Source of the DNA: JBKJML01 sp046596415
Lineage (GTDB): Bacteria > Actinomycetota > Thermoleophilia > Gaiellales > Gaiellaceae
Direction of reading: 5' to 3'
Assembly: GCA_046596415.1 (NCBI GenBank)
Contig: JBKJML010000059.1
Coordinates: 1 to 7,857 of the forward strand
DNA: 7,857 nt
Positions within the stretch are counted from its first letter, which is position 1; each line of letters begins with the position of its first letter. The notes below the pieces were generated by a model. That model saw nothing but the letters and a program-made list of their open reading frames with translations, was not told where the DNA came from and did no database searches. Below, piece by piece: positions 1 to 5,303 of the stretch. A program made the translations under genes and the position numbers.

Positions 1-1025
1 CGGTAGTCGAGGAAGTCGGGTAGCTCGGGCTCCGCCTCGGTCTCGAGGCGCGGCGCCGCAGGGCAGAGCGTGAAGAGCGCACGCTTCAGCTCCTCGATGC
101 CCGCGCCGGTCGCGCAGGAGACGGGGAACACGGCAACGATCCGCGGGTCGTCGATCGTGACCGTCGGCGGCTCGGGAAGCAGGTCGATCTTGTTCAGGAC
201 GAGCGCCTGCGGCCGCAGCTCGAGCCCGGCGCCGTATGCCGCTAGCTCGCGGTCGATCGTGCGGAAGCGCTCCTCGACGTCCTCGGTCGACACGTCGATC
301 ACATGCAGGAGCAGGCGGGCGCGCTCGAGGTGGGCGAGGAACTCGTGGCCGAGGCCGATCCCTTCGCTCGCCCCCTCGATCAGGCCGGGCACGTCGGCCA
401 CGGTCAGTTGGGCGCCGTCAGGCGACTCGACGATGCCGAGCACCGGCGCGAGCGTCGTGAACGGGTATTCGGCAACCTTGGGCTTGGCGTTCGAGATGCG
501 CCGGAGCAGCGAGGACTTGCCGGCGTTCGGCAACCCGGCGAGCGCAGCGTCTGCGACGAGCTTCAGGTGGAGGTCGAGCTCGGCTTCGCCGCCGGGCAGG
601 CCCGTCTCGGCGAAGCGAGGCGCTTGTCTCGTGGGCGTCGCGAAGTTCATGTTCCCGCGGCCACCGAGCCCCCCACGCGCGATCACGACCCGTGCGCCCG
701 GCGTTGCGAGGTCGGTGACGAGCGTCCCTTCGGCATCGCGCACCTGCGTGCCGACCGGCACACTGAGCTCGATCGACGCGCCAGTGGCGCCGTGCTTACG
801 AGCACCGGTGCCGTTATCACCTCGCGCGGCACGGAAGCGCGTCTTCGAGCGAAAGCCCGAGAGGTCGCGCAGGTCCGGATTCGCGGTCAATACAACATCG
901 CCGCCCGGGCCGCCGTCGCCGCCGTCCGGCCCACCCTTGGGAACGTGCTTCTCGCGGCGGAAGCTCAGGCTGCCGTCACCGCCGCGACCCGCCTGCACAT
1001 GGATGCGGGCCCGGTCGCTGAACAC
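1..1025 (-). CDS. obg: Obg/CgtA GTPase, C-terminal end cut by window edge
   Basis: This is the ribosome-associated GTPase Obg (CgtA), which takes part in late 50S assembly and stringent-response signalling in the cytoplasm. It starts at a GTG (1025-1023), six bases after the rpmA stop. From there 341 codons are readable before the window ends. The N-terminal glycine-rich Obg fold (about residues 1-155) shows the family's GGPDGGDGG and GGLGGRGN segments. The G domain follows: G1 GLPNAGKS (about 164-171, Lys170), G3 DVPG (211-214), G4 NKID (278-281) and a G5-like SCATG. Motif positions match those known for Obg to within a few residues. The visible part ends at DFLDY, just where the C-terminal OCT domain would begin, so whether OCT is present cannot be seen. 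The tight spacing implies co-transcription, and probably translational coupling, with rplU-rpmA. Identity is certain from motifs; the GTG start is well supported by protein alignment from memory. Confidence 0.97.
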   Translation of the reverse strand, partial: MFSDRARIHVQAGRGGDGSLSFRREKHVPKGGPDGGDGGPGGDVVLTANPDLRDLSGFRSKTRFRAARGDNGTGARKHGATGASIELSVPVGTQVRDAEGTLVTDLATPGARVVIARGGLGGRGNMNFATPTRQAPRFAETGLPGGEAELDLHLKLVADAALAGLPNAGKSSLLRRISNAKPKVAEYPFTTLAPVLGIVESPDGAQLTVADVPGLIEGASEGIGLGHEFLAHLERARLLLHVIDVSTEDVEERFRTIDRELAAYGAGLELRPQALVLNKIDLLPEPPTVTIDDPRIVAVFPVSCATGAGIEELKRALFTLCPAAPRLETEAEPELPDFLDY

Positions 1026-1031
1026 CGGGAG

Positions 1032-1289
1032 CTACTCGGCCGGTGGAGCGACGGAGATGGTGCGCTTCTCACCGCTTCTGCCGAACTCGACCACACCCTC
1101 GCGCTTGGCGAAGATCGTGTGGTCACGGCCGATGCCGGTGCCGTCGCCCGGGTTGAACTTCGTGCCGCGCTGGCGGACGATGATCATCCCGGCCTTGATC
1201 GTCTGACCGGCAAACATCTTGACGCCGAGGCGCTTGGACTCGGAGTCGCGCCCGTTGCGCGAGGAGCCGAGGCCCTTTTTATGTGCCAT
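1032..1289 (-). CDS. rpmA: 50S ribosomal protein L27
   Basis: Large-subunit ribosomal protein L27 of 85 residues, the normal family length; its N-terminal tail reaches toward the peptidyl transferase centre. The protein begins MAHKKGLGSSRNGRDSESK and contains IIVRQRGTKFNPGDG and GIGRDHTIFA, all diagnostic of L27. The N-terminus starts directly at MAHKKG, with no Firmicutes-type prepeptide needing cleavage. The ATG (1289-1287) directly abuts the rplU stop (1292-1290). An AGGAG lies nine bases before the start, inside the last codons of rplU. The arrangement is a compact rplU-rpmA-obg operon with coupled translation, which fits equimolar synthesis of L21 and L27. Nothing is missing or unusual. 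Confidence 0.99.
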   Translation of the reverse strand: MAHKKGLGSSRNGRDSESKRLGVKMFAGQTIKAGMIIVRQRGTKFNPGDGTGIGRDHTIFAKREGVVEFGRSGEKRTISVAPPAE

Positions 1290-1886
1290 CTAGTTGTTCT
1301 CCTTCTCGGCGATCGCAGACTCGAGAGCCGCGAGCGCGCCCTTGCGCTTGCCGTGGGCCTGCTCGTACGCGAGCGCCGCCTCGAGCATCGGGTGGTTCCA
1401 GCCGGACGACTGCTCCTTGATCGCAGCGACGGTCAGCTCCTCGTAGCCGGACGGCATGCCCTTCACGTGGTCGTCGGCGGCATCCGTCTTCGGCGTCGCC
1501 TTCGCGGGCGCCTCGGCCTTCGGCTTGGCGGGCGTGTCCGACGCCTTCGGCTTCGCCGCAGGCTTCGAGGCAGTCGCGCCCTTCGCTCCGATCGACTCGA
1601 TTTCGATCTGTGTGAGGCTGGCGCGGAAGCCGGTGTGCTTCTTGTACCCGACCTTGGCCTTGTACTTACCGATGCGAATCTTCTTGCCGAGCTCGTCGGA
1701 GACGACGCGCACCGTGACGGTCGCGTTCTTCGGCGCGATCTGCGTTCCACCGTCGCCACCGCCGATCAGGAGCACCGTGGGCTCGAAGGTGTTGCCGACG
1801 CCGTGCTTCAGGCGGTCGACGAGCAGCCGCTCGCCCTCACGAACGCGGTACTGCTTGCCACCAACGGAGATGATCGCGTAGCTCAT
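1290..1886 (-). CDS. rplU: 50S ribosomal protein L21 with long C-terminal extension
   Basis: Large-subunit protein L21, which binds 23S rRNA. The L21 fold covers about residues 1-100: MSYAIISVGGKQYRV at the start and KYKAKVGYKKHTGFRASLTQIEI near the end of the domain (GFRAS replaces the commoner GHRQ). Normal L21 is about 100-106 residues, whereas this protein has 198. The extra part is a Lys/Pro/Ala-rich linker (about 101-138) and a predicted helical module (about 143-195). That module has a GYEELT motif, a Trp at 163, and a segment near 173-190 reading AYEQAHGKRKGALAALES. An in-frame ATG at 1970 would add 28 residues, but it lies inside the RNase E/G gene and encodes sequence unlike L21, so I chose the ATG at 1886. 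No Shine-Dalgarno is visible before that ATG. The extension's function is unknown. Confidence 0.96.
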   Translation of the reverse strand: MSYAIISVGGKQYRVREGERLLVDRLKHGVGNTFEPTVLLIGGGDGGTQIAPKNATVTVRVVSDELGKKIRIGKYKAKVGYKKHTGFRASLTQIEIESIGAKGATASKPAAKPKASDTPAKPKAEAPAKATPKTDAADDHVKGMPSGYEELTVAAIKEQSSGWNHPMLEAALAYEQAHGKRKGALAALESAIAEKENN

Positions 1887-1945
1887 AGCGTGGAAAACGC
1901 GGGCAAGAGCCCGCGAACCGAGGCAGTGTAGCGAATCAGGGGCAT
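1883..1945 (-). promoter_or_regulatory. rplU leader with candidate 20-codon upstream ORF and possible -10 element
   Basis: The short gap between the RNase E/G stop (1948-1946) and rplU is organised. An ATG at 1945 directly follows the RNase stop and has a GAGG five bases upstream. It opens a 20-codon frame beginning MPLIRYTASV that ends at TGA 1885-1883, overlapping the rplU ATG as ATGA. rplU has no ribosome-binding site of its own, so coupling through this small ORF is possible. Alternatively, TACACT (1930-1925) could be a -10 box. No good -35 is visible, and initiation would give a leader of about 30 nt starting just before the hairpin. The two readings compete. The peptide resembles nothing I know, and coding by chance in a 60-base stretch is quite possible. 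Confidence 0.3.
1894..1915 (-). terminator. Hairpin with T4 tail just upstream of rplU (terminator-like or attenuator)
   Basis: On the minus strand CGCGGGC - TCTT - GCCCGCG forms a perfect 7-bp GC stem (1915-1909 with 1904-1898) and a four-base loop. It is followed by TTTT (1897-1894), seven bases before the rplU ATG. The layout is that of a short intrinsic terminator, but the T-run is weak. It may terminate or slow read-through from the RNase E/G gene, act as an attenuator of rplU-rpmA-obg, or control L21 translation by structure. It occupies the place where an rplU ribosome-binding site would normally be. Confidence 0.45.
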
Positions 1946-4846
1946 CTACGCCTCGATCTCGTCGAGCCACTCGGACATCGGAACGTAGTCGTCGGAGCGC
2001 GCCGGCTCGGCCTCGTCGCTCGGGGCGTCGTCCGCGACAGCCGCTTCGACGGCCTGCCCGGCCGGCGGCTCTTCGACGGCCTCGGGCTCGGCTTCGAGCT
2101 CCTCGGCGTCCTCGTCGGCCGCGTCGGCTGCGGCAGCTGCCGCAGCACCGGCGAGGGTCGGCTTCTTCTTGCGGTTGCGCCCACCGCGGGAACCGCGGCG
2201 TGTCTTCTTTTTCACCGGCGTGGCGCCGTCGGCGGCCGCGTCGCTCGTGGCATCGCTCTCCGGCCCTGCCTCGTCGATCACCGCTGCGCCCGTTCCGACC
2301 TCGTCCTCTTCGTCCTCGTCGTCGCCGCGGGGCGGCGCCGGGACATGGATGCGCGGGGCGCGCGAGCGAGCCGGCTTCGGAGCCACGACGGCAACGGCGC
2401 CGGCTGGCGCGTCAGCCACTACGTCGGGCCCGAGCGCTTCGTCAGGGGCCTCGGCCCCATCGGTCGCCCCTCCGGGCGGCTTCTTCTTGCGGTTGCGCCC
2501 GCCGCGGGAGCCACGACGCGTCTTCTTCTTCACCGCAGCCGCCCCAGCGGCCGCTACGGCCTCGGGCTCGTCGCTCTCGGCCTCGGCCTCGTCTAGCTCG
2601 GCGTCAGCTACCGCGTCGACCGGCTCGACGACGTCGTCGTCCTCGGCCTCGTTCTCCCCAGCGTCGACCTCAGGCTGCGCCTCCGCGTCGGCCGCACTGA
2701 CCTTCTTACGGCTGGGAGCACGCGTCGGCTTCTCGGCCTCGCTCTCGAAGCTGATCGGCAGCGCCTCCTCGGGGCCGCCGACGAGCACGGCGTAGGCTGC
2801 ATCGTCGAGCACGCGCTCGATCCGCACCTTGGCCTTCTTGCCGACGAGCCCGGCGGCTCCGCCGACGATCACGGTGCGATCGCCAACCTTGCCGGCTCCC
2901 GCCTGGGCGTCGTAACGGCCGATCTCGCCGAGCTTGACCTCGACGATGGCACCCTCTTCGACGCTGGATTCGGGCTTGAGCTCCTCGAGCTTGCCTTCGG
3001 CGAGCACGTTGACGTGGTCGGCGTGGACGCCGTCGAGCGGGACGAGGAAGAAGCGCTTCTTCGCGGCGGCCTCGATCTCGACGAGCCGCGCACCACCGGG
3101 CCCGGTGACGAGCGATGCGGTGCGTGCGGCGACCTCGATGCGGAAAGCCTGGGCGCGGGAGCCGGCCGCGAGCGCCTGCAAGCGCCGCTCCACCTCCATT
3201 GCGGCCGTGGCCTCCGACACGACGATGCCGTCGCCAGCGCAGGTCGGGCACTTCTTGGTCAGGATCTCGCGCGGCCCGTCGGTGACGTTCTGGCGCGTCA
3301 TCTCGACGAGGCCGAGCGGCGAGATCTCGACCACGTAGGTCTTGGTGCGGTCGCGCTCGAGCTCGTTCCGTAGCGCCTCCTCGACCGCGGCCCGGTTCTT
3401 CGGGTTCGCCATGTCGATGAAGTCGATGACGATGATGCCGCCGATATCGCGCAACCGGAGCTGGCGAACGACCTCCTTCACGGCCTCGAGGTTGTTCTTC
3501 GTGATCGTGTCCTCGAGCCGGGCGCCCGATGTCTTCGAGCGCGAGCCGACGAAACGGCCCGTGTTCACGTCGATGACGGTGAACGCCTCGGCATAGTCGA
3601 AGACCAGGTAGCCCCCGGAGGGCAGATCGACCCGCCGGGACAAGGTGGAGCGAATCTCGGCGTCGACGCCCGTGCCCTCGAAGAGCGGTGTCTTCTCCTT
3701 GTAGCGGCTCACCCGCTCGAGCATGTGAGGGGAGGTCTTCTTCAGGTAGCCGACGATGCGCTTGTAGGTGCGCTCGTGGTCGATCACGGCGCGCAAGAAG
3801 TCGCCCGCGAAGAGATCGCGGACGATGCGGAGCGGCAGCTCGGCCTCCTGGTAGACGAGCGATGGGGCCTTGGCGCTCTTGGCGCGGGCATCGATCGTCT
3901 TCCAGAGCCGCTGGAGGAAGACGAGGTCACGCTCGACATCCTCTGCGGAGGCACCCTCGGCCGCGGTGCGGACGATGATGCCGCCATCCTTCGGATCGAG
4001 GCCCTTGATGATCTCCTTGAGACGCGCGCGCTCGGCGTCGTCGAGCCGCCGTGAGACGCCGAGGCCCTCGCCGTGCGGGACGTAGACGAGGAAGCGGCCC
4101 GGGAGCGAGATCTCGGTCGTCAGCCGCGCGCCCTTCGTCTTCATCGGGTCCTTGACCGCCTGGACGAGGATCGTCTGGCCGCGGGCGATCAGATCGGTGA
4201 TCTTCTTCCCGTGGCGCTTGCCTTCGAGCTCGGGGGCGATGATCTCGTCGACGTAGAGGAAACCGTTCTTCTCGAGCCCGATCTCGACGAATGCGGCCTC
4301 CATCCCGGGTAGGACGTTGTCGACCGTGCCGAGGTAGATGTTGCCGGCGATCGAGCGCCGCTCGGGCCGCTCGAGGTAGACCTCGGCGACGCGGTCGTCC
4401 TCGAGGATCGCGACGCGGGACTCGCCGACGTCGACCGAGATCAGCAGCTCGCGCTTCGCGGCCGGAAGCGGCGCGCGGCGAGGCGGTACACGCCGCCGCG
4501 GCTGGTTCGCACGACGCTCCTGGCGCTGGCTGCGCTCGGGGCGAGGCTCTCGCTTGCGCTCGGTGCGCTGCTCTTTCGGCTTCGCCTCGTCCGAGGCGTC
4601 AACGGCGTCTGCCTTGGCGGTCGAGCCGGTCGAACCAGCCTCGCCGGGCTTTTTGCGGTTGCGGCCACCGCGGGTACCGCGGCGGCGCTTCGGCCTCGCG
4701 GCCGGATCTGTAGGGCCGGCGGACGAAGCCGCCGGAGTGCGGTCAGCCGGCGGTGCCGGCTGCTCGACGGGAGCCGGGGCCTGCGCCGCCGGCGTGTCCT
4801 GCTGAGCGTCCTGAGGACGCTCTTTCTTCAAACGAAACCATGGCAA
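1946..4846 (-). CDS. rng: Ribonuclease E/G family endoribonuclease with TRAM-like domain and basic/acidic tails
   Basis: Endoribonuclease of the RNase E/G family, acting in mRNA decay and rRNA/tRNA processing; 966 residues. The TTG start (4846-4844) has an AGGAG nine bases upstream. Residues 1-130 are a Pro/Ala/Arg-rich tail. The core starts at KRELLISVDVG (131); its S1-like part (about 165-255) includes NIYLGTVDNVLPGMEAAFV. The DNase I-like catalytic domain has IDVNTG (Asp426) and VIDFIDM (Asp475), matching the two metal-binding Asp of E. coli RNase E (D303, D346). CPTC (Cys533, Cys536) is the Zn-link. A small domain follows (about 565-615). Residues about 628-692 look like a TRAM RNA-binding domain. 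Residues 700-966 are acidic and low-complexity, broken by two copies of an 18-residue basic module (773-790, 879-896); a related copy sits at 53-67. The symbol rng is used for the family; rne would be equally defensible given the long tails. Confidence 0.96.
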   Translation of the reverse strand: MPWFRLKKERPQDAQQDTPAAQAPAPVEQPAPPADRTPAASSAGPTDPAARPKRRRGTRGGRNRKKPGEAGSTGSTAKADAVDASDEAKPKEQRTERKREPRPERSQRQERRANQPRRRVPPRRAPLPAAKRELLISVDVGESRVAILEDDRVAEVYLERPERRSIAGNIYLGTVDNVLPGMEAAFVEIGLEKNGFLYVDEIIAPELEGKRHGKKITDLIARGQTILVQAVKDPMKTKGARLTTEISLPGRFLVYVPHGEGLGVSRRLDDAERARLKEIIKGLDPKDGGIIVRTAAEGASAEDVERDLVFLQRLWKTIDARAKSAKAPSLVYQEAELPLRIVRDLFAGDFLRAVIDHERTYKRIVGYLKKTSPHMLERVSRYKEKTPLFEGTGVDAEIRSTLSRRVDLPSGGYLVFDYAEAFTVIDVNTGRFVGSRSKTSGARLEDTITKNNLEAVKEVVRQLRLRDIGGIIVIDFIDMANPKNRAAVEEALRNELERDRTKTYVVEISPLGLVEMTRQNVTDGPREILTKKCPTCAGDGIVVSEATAAMEVERRLQALAAGSRAQAFRIEVAARTASLVTGPGGARLVEIEAAAKKRFFLVPLDGVHADHVNVLAEGKLEELKPESSVEEGAIVEVKLGEIGRYDAQAGAGKVGDRTVIVGGAAGLVGKKAKVRIERVLDDAAYAVLVGGPEEALPISFESEAEKPTRAPSRKKVSAADAEAQPEVDAGENEAEDDDVVEPVDAVADAELDEAEAESDEPEAVAAAGAAAVKKKTRRGSRGGRNRKKKPPGGATDGAEAPDEALGPDVVADAPAGAVAVVAPKPARSRAPRIHVPAPPRGDDEDEEDEVGTGAAVIDEAGPESDATSDAAADGATPVKKKTRRGSRGGRNRKKKPTLAGAAAAAAADAADEDAEELEAEPEAVEEPPAGQAVEAAVADDAPSDEAEPARSDDYVPMSEWLDEIEA
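2159..2212 (-). repeat. Coding repeat: basic KKKTRRGSRGGRNRKKKP module, copy 2 of the C-terminal tail
   Basis: It encodes RNase E/G residues 879-896. The 18 residues are identical to those encoded at 2477-2530. By eye the two 54-base copies differ at six positions, all silent, which shows that the peptide is under selection or that the duplication is old. Its dense Arg/Lys, with Gly, suggests RNA binding. Confidence 0.85.
2477..2530 (-). repeat. Coding repeat: basic KKKTRRGSRGGRNRKKKP module, copy 1 of the C-terminal tail
   Basis: It encodes RNase E/G residues 773-790, with the same peptide as at 2159-2212. A third, shorter relative, KRRRGTRGGRNRKKP, is encoded at 4646-4690 in the N-terminal tail (residues 53-67). 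The modules are islands of positive charge in an otherwise strongly acidic region. Confidence 0.85.
4646..4690 (-). repeat. Coding repeat: N-terminal relative of the basic RGGRNRKK module
   Basis: It encodes KRRRGTRGGRNRKKP at residues 53-67 of the RNase E/G, on the opposite side of the catalytic core from the two C-terminal copies. RGGRNRKK is shared exactly by all three. Confidence 0.8.
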
Positions 4847-4855
4847 GAGAGAGTT

Positions 4856-4860
4856 CTCCT
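4856..4860 (-). promoter_or_regulatory. Shine-Dalgarno that fixes the TTG start of RNase E/G
   Basis: The minus strand reads AGGAG here, nine bases before the TTG at 4846-4844. No other start in the RNase frame upstream has a comparable site. The nearby ATG at 4843-4841 is in another frame, which overlaps the gene and is not coding. Confidence 0.7.
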
Positions 4861-4999
4861 AGGTTGATGACCGCGCGCAGGTCAAGGGCCCCTGGAGTCC
4901 GGGCCGGCCGCGCGCGATGAGTGGTGAAAAGCTTGGGCATGAGCCTCTGAGGGCGAAGGCTAGCAGTCGCCCCGGCTTCCGGCCCTCCCCGCGTGGGTT
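4861..4999 (-). promoter_or_regulatory. RNase E/G upstream leader, promoter presumed but not firmly located
   Basis: This non-coding stretch separates the small hypothetical gene from the RNase E/G gene. Since the inverted repeat at 5000-5054 probably ends the upstream unit, a promoter for RNase E/G is expected here. Candidates are TAGCCT (4962-4957), a TANNNT -10 without a clear -35, and TTGACC near 4893-4888, a fair -35 without a good -10. Neither is convincing. The segment also holds an AGAGGCTC octamer (4948-4941) that recurs in the inverted repeat. RNase E genes of enterobacteria autoregulate through their 5' leader; nothing here proves the same. Confidence 0.3.
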
Positions 5000-5054
5000 C
5001 TAAGAGCCTCTAACGCAATGAAGCTCTGAGTCTCATTACGTTAGAGGCTCTAAG
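5000..5054. repeat. 22-bp imperfect inverted repeat, likely transcription end of the mrdA-rodA unit
   Basis: The arms are 5000-5021 and 5033-5054, with an 11-base loop. 20 of 22 positions pair, and one of the two mismatches (5016/5038) becomes a G-U wobble in minus-strand RNA. The right arm contains a perfect 13-base palindrome TTAGAGGCTCTAA (5041-5053), and the left arm has a near copy (5001-5013). The TAG stop of the small upstream gene (5052-5050) lies within the right arm. No T-run follows on the minus strand, so it is not a classic intrinsic terminator; it could protect 3' ends, act as a dispersed repeat, or bind a protein. It is clearly richer in A+T than its surroundings. Confidence 0.75.
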
Positions 5055-5244
5055 CCGCTGCGGGGCGCAGCCGCGCGCGCCGCGCGTGCACCGCACGGAG
5101 GCGCTGGCTGAGGCGGGCCCAGGCCCACGGCTCGACCTCGTGATAGCGCCGCTCGGCCTGGCCGCGAGTCGCCTCGAGGTACTCGAACCAGGCGTCGGCT
5201 TCCTCGATCTGCAAAATCTCTTCCGCGTGCTCCATGGCGGCCAT
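5050..5244 (-). CDS. Small hypothetical protein, 64 residues
   Basis: I do not recognise this protein. It begins MAAMEHAEEILQIEEADAWF, which is acidic and likely helical, and turns strongly basic in its second half (RLSQRLRAVHARRARLRP). Three Trp (19, 40, 42) and two Tyr lie in the centre. There is no signal peptide, membrane segment or Cys pair. I chose the ATG at 5244 because GAGGGAGG ends four bases upstream of it. A longer frame runs back to 5790, but that part is antisense-like Arg/Ala-rich shadow sequence inside the neighbouring gene. The 59-base gap before it contains TACGAT (5278-5273), a possible -10 box. It is the last gene before the inverted repeat. The good ribosome-binding site and the change in composition at the start argue for a real gene. 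Confidence 0.6.
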   Translation of the reverse strand: MAAMEHAEEILQIEEADAWFEYLEATRGQAERRYHEVEPWAWARLSQRLRAVHARRARLRPAAA

Positions 5245-5303
5245 CTCGCCTCCCTCAAGGTCGATTTCGGGGATCGTAGGATCTGGACCGGACGGAACGA
5301 GCG

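Noticed and set aside
70..1206. Plus-strand frame of 378 codons opposite obg and rpmA
   Set aside because: The Ser/Arg/Pro-rich product has no recognisable domain and lies entirely opposite conserved GTPase and L27 sequence.
303..1931. Long plus-strand open frame (542 codons) opposite rplU, rpmA and obg
   Set aside because: It is a mirror frame of well-identified minus-strand genes in high-GC DNA. Its translation is rich in Arg, Ala, Leu and Asp with no family motif, and it crosses three real genes.
1887..1970. N-terminal extension of L21 from the ATG at 1970
   Set aside because: It would overlap the RNase E/G 3' end, and the added 28 residues do not resemble L21, whereas MSYAIISVGGKQYRV at 1886 is the canonical N-terminus.
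2159..2530. Repeated DNA in the RNase E/G tail as a mobile or CRISPR-like repeat
   Set aside because: The two units differ only by silent changes and keep the reading frame, so they are a duplicated protein module, not a mobile or CRISPR repeat.
4743..4940. 65-codon frame starting at ATG 4940 as a leader peptide of RNase E/G
   Set aside because: A GAGG lies only three bases from the ATG, most of the frame overlaps the RNase gene in another phase, and its composition there is shadow-like. I could not support it as coding.
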